The notes beneath the pieces are model-generated. The model saw nothing but the letters and a program-made list of their open reading frames with translations. It had not been told where the DNA came from and made no database searches. DNA of 64,000 nt from Panaeolus papilionaceus (taxonomy: Eukaryota; Basidiomycota; Agaricomycetes; Agaricales). The DNA is taken from assembly GCA_015501605.1 (NCBI GenBank), contig JADNRZ010000015.1, positions 868,001-932,000 on the forward strand, written 5' to 3'. The first letter of the stretch is position 1. Each line of letters starts with the position of its first letter. Position numbers and translations under genes: made by a program. Positions 48,836-60,092 of the stretch are shown in pieces.

Positions 48836-48923
48836 GGCACTATAGCCAAGTGGTTACGGCGACAGATTCGAATGAAATATCTGTTACTCTTTGAGTGCGC
48901 AGGTTCAAATCCTGCTGGTGTCG
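48836..48923 (+). tRNA. tRNA-Ser(CGA) with a very short intron
   Basis: The acceptor arms GGCACTA and TGGTGTC pair (with G-T pairs), and the discriminator is G. The A box TAGCCAAGTGG and B box GGTTCAAATCC are clear. The anticodon stem is ACAGA/TCTGT and the anticodon CGA is at 48869-48871, giving Ser for UCG codons. The long variable arm (TACTCTTTGAGTG) is typical of serine tRNA. Between position 37 and the 3' half of the stem there are six extra bases (TGAAAT, 48873-48878), the usual place for an intron. A T-rich stretch just after the gene fits Pol III termination. Confidence 0.88.
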
Positions 48924-49444
48924 TTTATTTTTGTCACTGTCCGGTTATCATGTTAGTCAGATCAAAGTTGATGTTTTGTTAGGTTTATGGGATATTCGTG
49001 TTTGTTGGTCAAGCTAACAGCTGAGAGCCTGCATCATGGCACATAATAAATTTGATTTTAGATGTCGGGCTAACTTAAGAAAGATATAAGATTTGCCGCG
49101 TTCGCATCGTTCACGGGGAGCGGATTGATTCATAAAAGAGCCCTACTGCATACGACCTCAATGGTCCGACAAAGAAATTCGAAGTGTCTTCGTGGACGAT
49201 GCAAGCACCGTTGTATATGGTCACTTCAGGCTATGTTCACTTACAAGCTATAAATACATCTTTAAAATAGTATAGATGACGAGAAGCTTGTCGACCCTGC
49301 CGAATAAATTGATATTATGTATCCAAAATCATGTGAGGTTCTAATCTTCATTAGGCGCCCAATCAGCGTGGGTTCTATCAGATAACAACACGTCAGTGTC
49401 AACGTCTCGGTAGCCTGCCCAACCACTTTCTCTTCATAACGTTC
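48924..49444. other. Intergenic region
   Basis: Between the tRNA gene and the BTB gene. Nothing recognised. Confidence 0.5.
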
Positions 49445-50463
49445 ATGTCTAATAACGCCAAATTACCTGTTGAGAAGAGACTCTCAGAGAAGTGTTGGTC
49501 ATACTCTCTTGGGCCACCTCCCACTACATTCCACTGACTAAATAGGGCATAGTCAATGATCCAAACGCCGAAATGCGATTCATCTCCAGCGATGGGGTAG
49601 GATTCAACATCTACAAAGAGCATCTCAAGTCGACATCTGAGGTCCTGCAAGTTCCTGAGCACACCCTGGTCGACCCGGAATCGACACGTGTCCCCTTGAC
49701 AGAGCGGTCCCAAGTATTGGAGTTAATGTTCCAATTTATTCAGGTTCCGCCAGGAGAGAAGCACGGCAGACACCCTGATCTCGCAGCAATTACCGATGCT
49801 AGGCTATTCTTTGACCTCGCAGAAGCGGGGGAAAAGTATGGAGTCTATTCTCTCAATACGGCGTGCATCATCACCATGGAACTCATGTTCGTCCAATGTG
49901 TCGTTTTCTCTCCCAGGTTGCTTCTGACATAGATCACAGGTTATTCGCGAAGAGACAAAACTGTGTCGAGATACTGAATCATTGTCTCCGTCATGATCAC
50001 CAGACACGTCTAATTGATGAGGCTAGTCGCCAAGCGTTGTCAAAACCACTCGCGGATGTTATTAAAGGCCTCACGCGAGTTCAAGATGTACAGAACTGGG
50101 TACGCTCTCTTAATCGCTAAATACACATATAATGATATATCGTTATCTCTAAAATTATCTTAGCTCGTCTTTCATGGTACTTACATGCAATGTAGAAATC
50201 ACATTGCGGGTCGCATCAAATCCGATGCGGATTCGTATCCGGGTTGTTTGTTTTTGAGGAATATATTCATGGAGTACTGGAAAGCCACAACAACAGATCT
50301 AGGAAAAGTAGGCGTCGTCCCTTATATAGATACTAAAAATCACGGCTGTGCTCGATTCACGCGAGGCGGGTGTTGGGCTGCGGCAGGACTCGAATTAGAC
50401 GACTATGTCCTCCGCCTTGCTGCTGCGATCAAGCCGTACAGCCAGGTAATTGGAAGCTCATAA
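49445..50463 (+). CDS. BTB/POZ domain protein
   Basis: A BTB/POZ protein of the type expanded in mushrooms; BTB domains mediate dimerisation or link to cullin-3 ligases, but the role of this group is unknown. I read four exons: 49445-49493 (MSNNAKLPVEKRLSEK), 49553-49886 (FNDPNAEMRFISSDGVGF, YKEHLKSTSEVLQ, VLELMFQFIQ, LFFDLAEAGEKYGVYSLNTA), 49940-50099 (LFAKRQNCVEILNHCLRHDH, QALSKPLADVIKGLTRVQD) and 50164-50463 (LVFHGTYMQCRNHIAGR to AAAIKPYSQVIGSS). All introns are GT-AG and 53-64 nt, and the join gives 280 residues without a break. Without the 53 nt intron the middle would look like a frameshift. The BTB fold covers roughly residues 18-130. Confidence 0.72.
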
Positions 50464-50811
50464 GTAGCATTTCGACCGTTATGTATGTGGGATTGAAATA
50501 AGAATTATGATGTAGGAAGGGTTGTCAAATTGAGAGTACTTGAATACGTAGGCCTCAAACGAGGCTAGACACATTGAACTCATGCGAGTCGCGCAGCTCA
50601 GTAAAATCAAACAGCGGGAGACCTGTTGAAGGAAGTACACATGTTTGAGTATTTATATATTTAAAATTCGCTGAACGTTCTTGATGAACATAGAACGACT
50701 CCCTCGTCGTGCTGAATCTGGTACTACTGCATGCTTGAGGACCAGATGCAGCGACAACGCCGTGTCTTGGACCATGGCAGCGGGTCGACCAAGATGGCGG
50801 TGTTCGCCAAT
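50464..50811. other. Intergenic region
   Basis: Between the BTB gene and the metallothionein-like gene, which converge. Nothing recognised. Confidence 0.45.
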
Positions 50812-51045
50812 TTAGCAGTTGCATTCACCGGGCTTGCGGGCGCAACTAATGAATGAAGACGTCAGGATCACGAACGAGTACTAACGAAGAGGGGGGCCCC
50901 GGTAGCACATACGAAGCACCTTGGCGCAGTTGGTGCCGCAGTTGGCAGAGTTGACAAAGGTGGTGGTGGTGGTCTAAAAATCAAGCGGTCCTGTCAGTAC
51001 AATGGTAGAACGAATAGAGGGTAAAGGGACACATACAGAGATCAT
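50812..51045 (-). CDS. Metallothionein-like mini-protein, three small exons
   Basis: Fungal metallothioneins are very small Cys-rich proteins that bind copper or zinc. Here the ATG at 51045 encodes MIS, then a GTATGT intron ends in TTTTTAG. The second exon reads TTTTTFVNSANCGTNCAKVL. After a further intron ending ATTCATTAG comes CARKPGECNC and a stop at 50812. The N-terminal FVNSANCG and the C-terminal C-x-x-KPGECxC are the marks of the mushroom metallothionein type. The second donor (phase 2, AT|GTGC) is weak, so the middle is unsure. The predicted protein has only about five Cys, fewer than usual, so it may be a divergent or degrading member. No similar gene is adjacent. Confidence 0.5.
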
Positions 51046-51355
51046 TGCGGTAGAGCTGGGTGACTGTGAATATAAATTTCGAGTCTGAATTCAGCTTCAT
51101 TGGCGGATTAAAAAAGGTGGAGGTGTAAGATTTTATTCATGCCAACCCTCGGTCTAAAAAACCTGCTGCATGGCGCTTTTCAATGCCATTAATTAGATTG
51201 ATTAAGCACTTCGAGCCGGGGCGTGCCAGTGCGTACTGTGTGGGTGGGGCCATCAATTGATCCTGTTGCGGTTTGTTTGGCAGCGGGGCTAATGGGTTTG
51301 ATCTGATTTTTCTTCCTTTTCAAGTTGTCTGGAATTGTCGTTTGATCACAAAACC
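51046..51355. other. Divergent intergenic region
   Basis: A shared promoter between the metallothionein-like gene and RPF2. No further feature recognised. Confidence 0.5.
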
Positions 51356-52542
51356 ATGCTACGGACAATGTGAGTGCTTGGTATTGCTTCAAGATATTGG
51401 AGCTGAAATCTCAAATGATTATAGAAAACCCAAAAATGCCCGCTCAAAGAGAGCACTAGAGGCTCGTCAACCCAAGGAGATTGAGGATGCTCGTACAGCT
51501 GTTTTTGTGAAGGGAACACATACTGGCGAGCTCTTGAACAATGTTATGAAAGAATTGGTGCGCTTGAAGTCCTTTTTGTCGTCTTTGTAACTTATATGTT
51601 TCTGTAGATGGCCCTTAAACGGCCAGATGCCATTGCGTTCAACAAAAAGAACGATATCAGACCATTTGATGCGTCAACAAATTCAATAGCTTCACTAGAG
51701 TTCTGGTCGATGAAGAACGATGCCTCGCTATTTGTTATCGGTCAAACGACGAAGAAGAAGCCTCATGGTCTGAATTTTGTCAGAATGTACGACGGAAAGG
51801 TGCTAGACATGACTGAAGTTAGTGTGGATGGGTGGAAAGGAATGGCCGAGTTCAAGGTGTGTCTTAACTTCCTTTGGATGTTATATCGTTTTAATAGGCA
51901 TCAAAGACACCCAAATCAACACCGGGACACAAACCTTTGATGCATTTTGCGTCAGAACTGTTTGATACACATCCCCGGTACCAACAACTCAAGTCGATGT
52001 TGCTCGACTTCTTCAACGGCGAGGAGATTGACTCAATCTGCCTGCCTGGAATTGAACACGTTATCAGCGTAACCTGCGCACCCACTCCCGCCACCCTCAA
52101 CAACGCCACCCTCCTCACTCAACCAACAACGTCGAAGGAGGCAGAACTCCTCCCAAAAGTCCACATCAGGACATACACCATCAAGCTCCTCGCATCGGGT
52201 ACACGGATACCTCGCGTTGAGCTTGTACCTATGGGACCATCCCTTGACCTGTCGCTGCGGAGATCTCAAGACGCTGATCCTGAGCTGCTCAAGCAGGCTA
52301 TGAAGCGACCAAAGCTGAAGAAGACAGACGTGGAGATGGGTCTAGGGAAGAAGAAGAAGAACCTCGAGGTGGACGAAATGGGAGATTTGAGAGGTCGCGT
52401 GCATGTTGCCAAGCAAGATTTGGGCAAGCTGCAAACGAGGAAGATGAAGGGTTTGAAGGCTGGCTTGGAAGAGAGTATGGATGTAGACGACGAGGGCGAC
52501 TCAGATGGGTTCACGCCGAGAAAGAAGAGAAGGCAAGCGTAG
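51356..52542 (+). CDS. RPF2: Ribosome biogenesis protein Rpf2 (Brix domain)
   Basis: With its partner Rrs1, Rpf2 brings the 5S rRNP (5S rRNA, uL5, uL18) into the pre-60S particle in the nucleolus. Exon 1 encodes MLRT; after an intron ending GATTATAG the frame reads KPKNARSKRALEARQPKEIE, then VFVKGTHTGELLNNVMKEL. Next come MALKRPDAIAFNKKNDIRPF, LEFWSMKNDASLFVIGQTTK, RMYDGKVLDMTEVSVDGW and GHKPLMHFASELFDTHPRYQ. The Brix domain ends around VHIRTYTIKLLASGTRIPRV. The C-terminal tail is basic and Lys-rich (KRPKLKKTDVEMGLGKKKK, FTPRKKRRQA), as expected for this nucleolar protein. Length and order match yeast Rpf2. The gene looks intact. Confidence 0.93.
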
Positions 52543-53784
52543 AACTCGACTCCTTTTACCCCGTGATGTATTATTTCTTTGGCGATGGCTCCATATCCTA
52601 TCGATACAGCATGTTCCTGTGACATTGCATTTGCGATCCTGTCAGTGAAAGCTCTGATCACGATGATCACTCATTTGAGCTTCCGAAGGATCTACCCTTC
52701 TAGCTCTCGGCCTTTCATTATTCAATTGAATGTTGACACCATTCAGTATTCAAACGTTCATTTCTGTGACGATTGAATTGGAGACCTGCTGATCTACAAC
52801 TCTGGACCACAGTCGAGTTTCCTGCAATACATAGATGCATATCCACCTTAAAGTTGAAATCCTGAATCGACTGCCAGAGCGTTCCAGTGCAAGAAGTCTA
52901 GGCAGAGCTGTGCCTTCAGCAGCTTTATATCCCTTGGACAGGCAAGATCCTTCGGCTAAACTTTGAACTTACCACGATCTAGGCTCGACTTCTGTCCGAC
53001 CGACTCGTTGAAAAATGCTCCGGAAATCGCCAGCATTTGAGTCATGCCAGTAAAAATGTGTGTTGCACATCACGATTTCGGTCGGATCCAGGGTAGAAAA
53101 CCTCAATTTTCCCCCGTAAGCGCCCGCTGACAAGTGAAAATTTTTAAGTTGTCGTCGGAACGTGTGTAAAAAATTACCTCATAATTTCGGATTTTTGTGC
53201 ACGGGGTGGAGACTGTAAATGACAAACTGCCGCTTAATTTAGAAAGTCCCGAACAGAAGTCTCACATTGGAGCCAATAGCTGCTGAACTTGGATAGAATT
53301 ACCCAATTTAGACGAGGTGCGTGTCCAATTATTTTTCAGTTTGTGGGTCGAGGTGGGTCCGTTGGGAAAAGACCTCAGAAATATTTAAGAAGACGTGCTG
53401 GTCGCCACTGATTCTGCTACTCAGGCCCCAGCTGCTCTCTCACCTGGAAGGCTGGGTGTGAGCTAGGTTTCCGATACCACCCGTTCAATACGTCAATTCA
53501 GCGTTCATGTTCACCAGCAACTCCATTTAATTACACAGAATATTGTAACGAGGGGAAAGGCATCAGTGATCGTTCCGATGGGCGTGTGTGCCCAGATTCT
53601 GGATGAATCTAGTCCCTCTCTGATTGGGCCCTCTCCGAACCGCATGATCTTGCTTCGTATTTTAACCAATGATCACTTTTACATGACTAAGTAGAGCTGA
53701 AAGCGGATAAACCTGTATATAAAGCGTCTTCCGCTGGACCTGATTTCTACATCATTCACACCCCAGACTTTGTACAGCTACATC
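52543..53784. other. Intergenic region upstream of the protoglobin gene
   Basis: About 1.2 kb with no supported gene. A TATATAAA string lies at 53716-53723, about 62 bases before the protoglobin ATG. Confidence 0.5.
53716..53723 (+). promoter_or_regulatory. TATA box of the protoglobin gene
   Basis: TATATAAA stands about 62 bases before the ATG, the right distance for a fungal core promoter. Confidence 0.5.
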
Positions 53785-54627
53785 ATGCAAAACATCGATC
53801 CAGCCTCACTAAAAGACCTCACTACTCGCGTTCAATACCTTCGGGATTTCATTGGCTTTACCGAAGAAGATGCTGCCGCTCTCCATGCAGCGGCACCCGT
53901 TGTCGCACCTCTGGTGCCCACTGTCGTCGACACCGTCTACGAGAAACTTTTCACATTCGACATTACTGCACAATCATTTGTGCCACGCCAGACGGGATAC
54001 ACAGGCCAGGCACCTGTCAGCCTCAAGAACCTCAACGTCGAACACCCACAGATCAAGTTTAGAAAAGACTTTTTGTCGCGGTATTTGGTCAAACTTGTGA
54101 CCATGGACTATGAGAAGCCGGAAAGTTGGGAATATTTGGATAAAGTTGGTCTCATGCATACGGGCACCTCACCTGGATTCTTGCATCGGTATGTATGTCT
54201 GTGACTTTATTTATCAAATTTCCGGGCTAATGCGCTATGGTGATATTTTGATAGAGCTAAAAAGCCCGCATTGAGAGTTGAATACATCCATTGTGGCATC
54301 TTGCTTGGATACGTCGAGGATATCCTTGTAGATGCAGTGATAAATCATCCCGACCTCGACCTCACCACAAAATCAGCTGTCATTCGTGCGGCCAACAAGG
54401 TACGTCCTTCCCGTTCACCAGCTGTAGTATATTCTAATTGGCGTCGCCTTCCTTTCCTGAAATAGATCATCTGGATCCAAAACGACCTCTTTGCGCGCCA
54501 CTACGTGCAAGACTCGGCCACAGCGCTTAGCACTATCACGATCGACAAAGTGACGGCGAACGCGACTGTGATCATTCTTCTCGCGATCGGTGGTATCCTA
54601 TCCCGCTTTTTCACCTCGAATCATTGA
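53785..54627 (+). CDS. Protoglobin-domain protein with C-terminal membrane anchor
   Basis: A haem protein of the protoglobin/globin-sensor family, which binds O2, NO or CO. The ATG at 53785 begins MQNIDPASLKDLTTRVQYLR. Then DFIGFTEEDAAALHAAAPVV and TVYEKLFTFDITAQSF follow, the typical pre-A and A/B helices. Exon 2 holds RVEYIHCGILLGYVEDIL, where H147 is the likely proximal haem ligand. Exon 3 encodes IIWIQNDLFARHYVQDS and ends in a hydrophobic segment (TVIILLAIGGILSRFF) followed by TSNH and the stop at 54627, so the protein is probably tail-anchored with the globin on the cytosolic side. Two short GT-AG introns follow FLHR and AANK. Length is about 245 residues. The membrane tail implies local gas or redox sensing or scavenging, which is inference. 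Confidence 0.88.
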
Positions 54628-55271
54628 TTCTTTACCCCCATTCGTCTGCATCTGATTCATCCTTTATATTGATCTGCTCGCCACCCCCTTCGTGCTGTTT
54701 TTAAAATATGTATTGTAGTATTAATATTTCGTACATCATAATTTTTGGGATTCTTCACTTTTCAAACCGTGTAAATCGGGGCATCGAAGAGAAGTCACGA
54801 CCTGCTCGCGTAACGCTGGAGCAAGAGCGTTCCTCCGAGATCGCCGTGCTTAAATTAATTTAGTGCAATCTTATCTTCAATAGCAGGGTCAAGTGTATTG
54901 TCGCATAAATTAATGACAGCACTGAAGGTGATTTCAGACATTTGACTCGGGAGATAAGATGATACGTGTCGATGCTGGGACTTGGTATTCTGTCATAAAG
55001 CCAACGACAAGAGCAATGGAAGGTACTACTAGTACAAGCCGTGCAACAAGCCGTACAACCACCAGAATGAAAACGTGATTTCATACTTCATCATCGTCGG
55101 ACAGGACGCATGAGACGAGAGAGTGGACTGTGATGGCAGAACCAGAGATCAATTTGCAATTTTAAGTACAGCAAAACGTCCATAAGAATACATATTCACA
55201 TAATGACAGTCGTCAAACTGAAAGCGCTTGAAACTAACCAACGTGCAATCACCCAATCAATGTGCGACGCT
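54628..55271. other. Convergent intergenic region
   Basis: Between the protoglobin gene and the next minus-strand gene. No gene or repeat recognised. Confidence 0.5.
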
Positions 55272-56349
55272 TCATCTTGTCAGCATCCTTTCAACGACAA
55301 GGGCCGAAAGTATGATTTCGTCCATTAAGCGTTGGCCGTAGGGAAAGATGGTGAGGCTAGCGTCAGGGAGCGGAGGAGAGGCATCTGGGGGAGGCGGAAT
55401 GAAGGTGGCTATTTGGATACTTTCGGCCTGGCTCGCCGAGGCTCGTGGAGCTCTGGGTGTTGTGGGTGGTGGGAGGTAGCACTAATACAACGAGGGAAAG
55501 TTTGACCATGTTAGTTCATTCTTGTGCAAACCGAAAAAAAAATAACGAAATGGCAGATGAAATGGAAACATACAATGCATTTTGCCGAGCCGTCCTCCAA
55601 AGTTTCTCGACAGTCCCAGTGTAGCCGATTTTCGAGGAACCAGTTAAAATGTCTCTGTAGATAGCAAGATAATCAGATGACTGATATGAAAGAAAGCGCA
55701 GGAATTTCCGATGAGGAAGGACGTACGGGAGAAGAATTCACACTGTATAGTGCGTTTGAAAGCCGTGTGGTCATATCACCCATTGTAAGAACTGCTCGTT
55801 TATTATTCAGCGCAAACCTACCAGCCAGCAATAGTGTATTTCGAAACGTGAGTATATGGTGCGGGGAATTGGGGCACGCGCTAATATTATTAATGAACGG
55901 ACACTCACGCAAATTCTCCAACTAACTGCGTCTCTGGAACTAAGCGATAAACCTTTGTAGTGTATGAGACAGGAAGGAAGGGGTTAAGATCTAGGTCGAC
56001 TGTGATTCGGTATAGGGGCTGCTGTGAAGGTGCATCTCGTGGGGGCATGAGGTACATGGAACCTTGCGACCATCCAGCAAATGTATAGACAACTGGGGCC
56101 TGATACCTATGTACAAGATTAAGTTGGATTGAGAGACTATTCTGCAAGATGATTTAGTGTCATACATACCTGGGTGCTTGAACAACGGCGTCGTAGCTGT
56201 AACAAGTAAATGAGCAACGGATGGAAGTAAGGGCTTAAATCATATTACTTGGGTAGCAGTTCAGCTGCTTTCGCTGAAGAATCTATTGCAGATGATGAGC
56301 ACAACGACAAATATGCATATTCAATGCTAGAGAACTCACCGATGATCAT
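55272..56349 (-). CDS. Conserved-looking hypothetical protein, multi-exon
   Basis: Function not recognised. From the ATG at 56349 I read MIIDSSAKAAELLPNYDAVV, then APVVYTFAGWSQGSMYLMPP, PLYRITVDLDLNPFLPVSY, TTKVYRLVPETQLVGEF, later SKYTIAGW, and RHFNWFLENRLHWDCRETLE. The last exon is Pro-rich (CYLPPPTTPRAPRA) and ends FPYGQRLMDEIILSALVVER to a stop at 55272. The exons look truly coding, with conserved aromatic-rich beta-like segments resembling a small beta-sandwich. An upstream exon with a hydrophobic stretch (LLVPLFCLLTLFIYISYHDH, about 56345-56400) overlaps the start in another frame, so an N-terminal membrane anchor cannot be excluded. Confidence 0.6.
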
Positions 56350-57387
56350 GGTACGAGATGTAGATGAAGAGAGTCAACAAGCAGAATAAGGGCACAAGCA
56401 ATGCCTAGTATGTCTAGACGATTATCACAGCCACCGGATATTTCCACGCTTTATATATCCAGGAATATCTTTTCCCTCCGCCTTTATTTTTGACGCCCCG
56501 GAAGCGGTTATGAGATCGGGGAGTCAACATCAAGTCAACATCGTGGTTTTGGGTCAAGAATGACCAGGGGTTTCATCAGGGGAATCAGCCCTTTACGTCC
56601 ATGCTGCGGAATCGAGGAGCAGTGTTAGGTTTCAATGTTTTTGCCAAATTGATGGACATATGTTTTCCGGTCCGCGATCTTGGCAACGTAAAGCAAGAAT
56701 ATGATTCGTCGAGGATTCTGGCCGGAGCGTCGAGTTTGAAGTATTTGACAAGATTATCCTGAAGGATGGGTCAGAGCAGCATAGTAGTCATGAGACATTC
56801 ATAACTGAGATGTCATAACCGGCCATGTATCGACGGTGGTAGACATTGTTATTTATCGATGGTTTAACATGACTGATGCATTTTTCGAACTGCTAAACAT
56901 CTAACTCGAAAATAAGGAGAGATCTGTAAGCGAAACAATTCATATCAGCATAGCCTGTATGTTTACCGGTTTTTGTCTCTGCTTCTATCCTGTGCCGTCT
57001 TGAAACTGGAATCGGCACCTATTCGATAATGCGCAGTAATCCTGCCCCGAGTGGTTCTGGACCTGTCCACGTCTATTGGGTGTATCCTAGCTCGTCTGCA
57101 CGAATCAGCCCGATGCGAGTCCCGAGCTCATACGCGGGATTTGAGGCCTCAGGTCACCTGCCCTTGCGTAGCCATCCGGGCATTGAACGGAGGACAGCCA
57201 CTCCAAGGATGTTAATAGTAGGTAGGAAACCCCTATTGTATCAATAACCCTCTGATGTTTGAAAAACAACAACCTTACTCCCTGCTCGTGAATCATCGCC
57301 ATCGAACGATACGATAAAATGAAAATATTTGGTTTATTATCTCGTAAGTATCGTTCGAAGAGGTTGTGAGTCATTTCGAGGAGTGGG
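56350..57387. other. Intergenic region
   Basis: No gene supported. A 72-codon plus-strand frame at 57029-57247 has no features. Confidence 0.45.
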
Positions 57388-59435
57388 CTATGTTGGAGAC
57401 TTTGACTGCTCAGTCGCCTTGACGGCCAGCCCGATCTTTCGGGTAACATGACTAACGAAACTCTCGAATAATGCTCTATCCCTACCGTAAACCCACTGAA
57501 ATTCCAGGGTAGGGGCAGTGGCATAGGTTTGTGTTTCCGGGTTAACTTGTGCCGGAAGCGCGTCGAGGCTTGTCGGCGGAAACGCAACACTGAGAGTAAG
57601 GGCAGGAGTCACTTGTGTCTGGGGAACAGCTTTAGACTCATCCCCTGGTTCGGCGACAGCGTTTAAAGCATCTGTTTCTGACAGCTTCTTGGTTTTCCTA
57701 CGTGCAGATCTTGACCACGTATTCCCTTGTGCTTCGACCAACAGTAAGGCTGCGTTCGAATCTTCCTCTTTCACTGAAGCAAATGGCGCCTTTTCGGTTG
57801 CTGTAACCCCAGACACAGAGTCTAAAACATTGATCAATGCTTGCCACAGGTCTTGACGCGACGCAGCAGGGAAGGATTGAAGTAACACGTTTCGAGGAGG
57901 AAGCAAGCGATGCAGAGGGTGGTTTGGTCCAATCGACTGTATTCTCGCGATGCTCTATCGCATGTCGGTAAGTCATATGGAATGAAGACTGCGCAGCTTA
58001 CGTCTGGAAGGCGAGTATCGAAAAATGACCACCCAATTGCCCATCGCCGCGTTTGGCCTTGTACAAACTCTGTGACCGCGTAGTTGGTTATCTGTAATAC
58101 GTTTTCACACGCTGTGGGTGTTGTGGAAAACAAGAAACCACGAACATCATTGTCTCGTAACTGTTGAACGATATGCTGCACCGATGAAAGCTTCCCGAGC
58201 ATGGATGTGAACCAACTGTAATTCAGATTTTCGATCACTTATGGCAGGTGGGCGTGAAGGAGTACGGGTATACCGGCAAGACGTTGGGCAGTGAATGGAC
58301 TCGTCAACCATTCGGCCTACAAACCCACTTTCGCCTCCGTTGGAATATATCATTTCTATGTCTGCTCCTGTACACGCCTGTTTATATGAGAAGTCGTTCT
58401 AAGGACTCGGTTGTCTGCGTGTTCGACACTTACAGCATTGGGTGGTAGGTCCTTGTCTTGCGCCGAATCATCGATCTCTTTTTGGCTTCCGTAGAATGGT
58501 GGGTTACACATAGTAAATATGAATCTAGAAAGGGGTCATTTACTATCCGAATACACAGTGAAGATACACCTTCAACGTACGGGTGGCTCGCCAGCTGAGA
58601 CGGTTCATCGTTTAGTGGGAATAGAATATTACCATCGAGAGGAGCCTTTCGTAATTGAACTCGGGATTCTAGACCGTTTCGAAAAATATTTTCTCTTGCA
58701 TTCAAGAAGGATTTATCATCCAATTCTATAAAAATGTCAATATTCTTTATTTCTTTCAAGTTTCCAAAACCACCTGTTGCAACAAAAGTCCATGCCATGT
58801 CCCACTTGCAACCTAATAAAGGGTAAATAGCGGTTGATCCCGTGCCTCTGTATTTTTGGTTCAATAAGGAGTTTTGCCGGAGATAACGTGGAATACTGAC
58901 ATGTCCAAGCCTCGGATTTCTCTCTTTTCGTTACCCAATACTTTGTCGTGTGCTGTTACTATATCTTGAAGCCATAGAATATAGTTCAAACTGTGTGGGT
59001 TGGCATCAAACCCCCAGCTTCACATGAATCGAAATTACCGATTTGGAACCTAACGCAACTCAACCAAAGCTAAATGAATGCGTAGGAAAGAAACACTTAC
59101 AGGTGGACATAGTCTATCATTGGGAATGGTGATTTGAAGACCAAAATCACGCAGCAGAATCGCTTGCGTCAGACATCTTTCTGGTACCGATGCGTGTAAG
59201 GTGCTCTAGCACGCAATAGTAGCTGAACTGTGCTCGTGGGCATACCTTAATGCTTCATCGTTTCGAAAATCTACGGTTGGTCGCGGACCGTGCCCCTCGG
59301 TTATTAAGCTGCGAAATCACCTTCAAAAGATGCGTCCCAGATTAAATAACTTGCTTACTGCTTTTTTAGAGGTTCGTGTAATTGCGCTAGTGATACAAAG
59401 TCAGGTGGCACGCGATACGGATTTCGAGGATGCAT
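57388..59435 (-). CDS. METTL16-type RNA N6-adenosine methyltransferase
   Basis: A SAM-dependent methyltransferase of the METTL16 family, which methylates U6 snRNA (A43 in human, Mtl16 in fission yeast). The ATG at 59435 begins MHPRNPYRVPPDFVSLAQLH, then LITEGHGPRPTVDFRNDEAL, LRDFGLQITIPNDRLCPP, LNYILWLQDIVTAHDKVLGN. The SAM motif GLDIGTGSTAIYPLLGCK and the acidic IFIELDDKS follow. The catalytic tetrad is in the exon reading MCNPPFYGSQKEIDDSAQDK. Next come GGESGFVGRMVDESI and WFTSMLGKLSSVQHIVQQL, and a long C-terminal region with a Lys/Arg patch (SRSARRKTKKLSE) to the stop at 57388. All key motifs are present and the frame is whole across about nine exons. The start codon overlaps the start of a divergent plus-strand frame at 59430. 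Confidence 0.9.
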
Positions 59436-60092
59436 AGTGGTGCGAAGAGAGTGCTGACTAGTGAGATGCCATCAGCTGCTGATCGTTATTTGCGCATCGT
59501 TATTGGCCCAAACAACGTGACCCCTATTCATAACAAAGTATATGTGCAGGTTCTCCAACGTGCAGCGCATAGCGCTTGTTTCCCCTCATGGATTCCTATG
59601 GTTTCCGACCAAAATGCGATGCTTGTTATGTTTGGACTGGTCTTTTCTTTAAGCGTTTACAGAGTCGCCTACTCCCTGCTCACGAACAGCATCCGAGTCC
59701 AACATGAAGTACGGCCCGGAGAGATTGCATCATCAAGCGCAACTGAATAGACAATGGATCGTAGTCTTCGCTCTCAAGAATTGTGTAGCGCACTCATGAC
59801 TCTAGTCATAGGTCGATGGAAAGCACCCCAACAATGTGCACGCTGGCTTGCCATATTCCACCTCCGACAGGACGGTGTCATGGCAATGGATATTCACGAC
59901 AGTGGAAACTGGTTAAATAACGACATATTCGAGTGCAATTTGGATTTTCCGACCCTTCGAGGCACTGAACGTCTTTCCCTCATCACTTCAAATATACGTG
60001 GACGTCAGTTCAATGGTGTATTGACCTTAGGTCGTCTTAGTATTGAGTACACCTCGTTTATTATTATTAGTGACGAAACTCTCGTTAGGTGA
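59430..60092 (+). CDS. Putative membrane-protein frame divergent from METTL16
   Basis: A single reading frame of about 220 codons from the ATG at 59430 is interrupted by only one stop (TAG at 59748). That stop lies at the end of a possible 42 nt GT-AG intron (about 59709-59750) that keeps the frame, giving about 206 residues. It has one hydrophobic segment (MLVMFGLVFSLSVYRVAYSL). The second half reads IFHLRQDGVMAMDIHDSGNW. No family is recognised. Its first codons overlap the METTL16 start codon on the other strand, which is odd for a real gene. It may be a gene with a later start, a pseudogene, or chance. Confidence 0.3.

Noticed and set aside
49860..49940. An apparent frameshift in the BTB gene between TACIITMEL and the downstream KRQNCVEIL part.
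   Set aside because: A 53 nt GT-AG intron (49887-49939) restores the frame exactly, so no lesion is needed.
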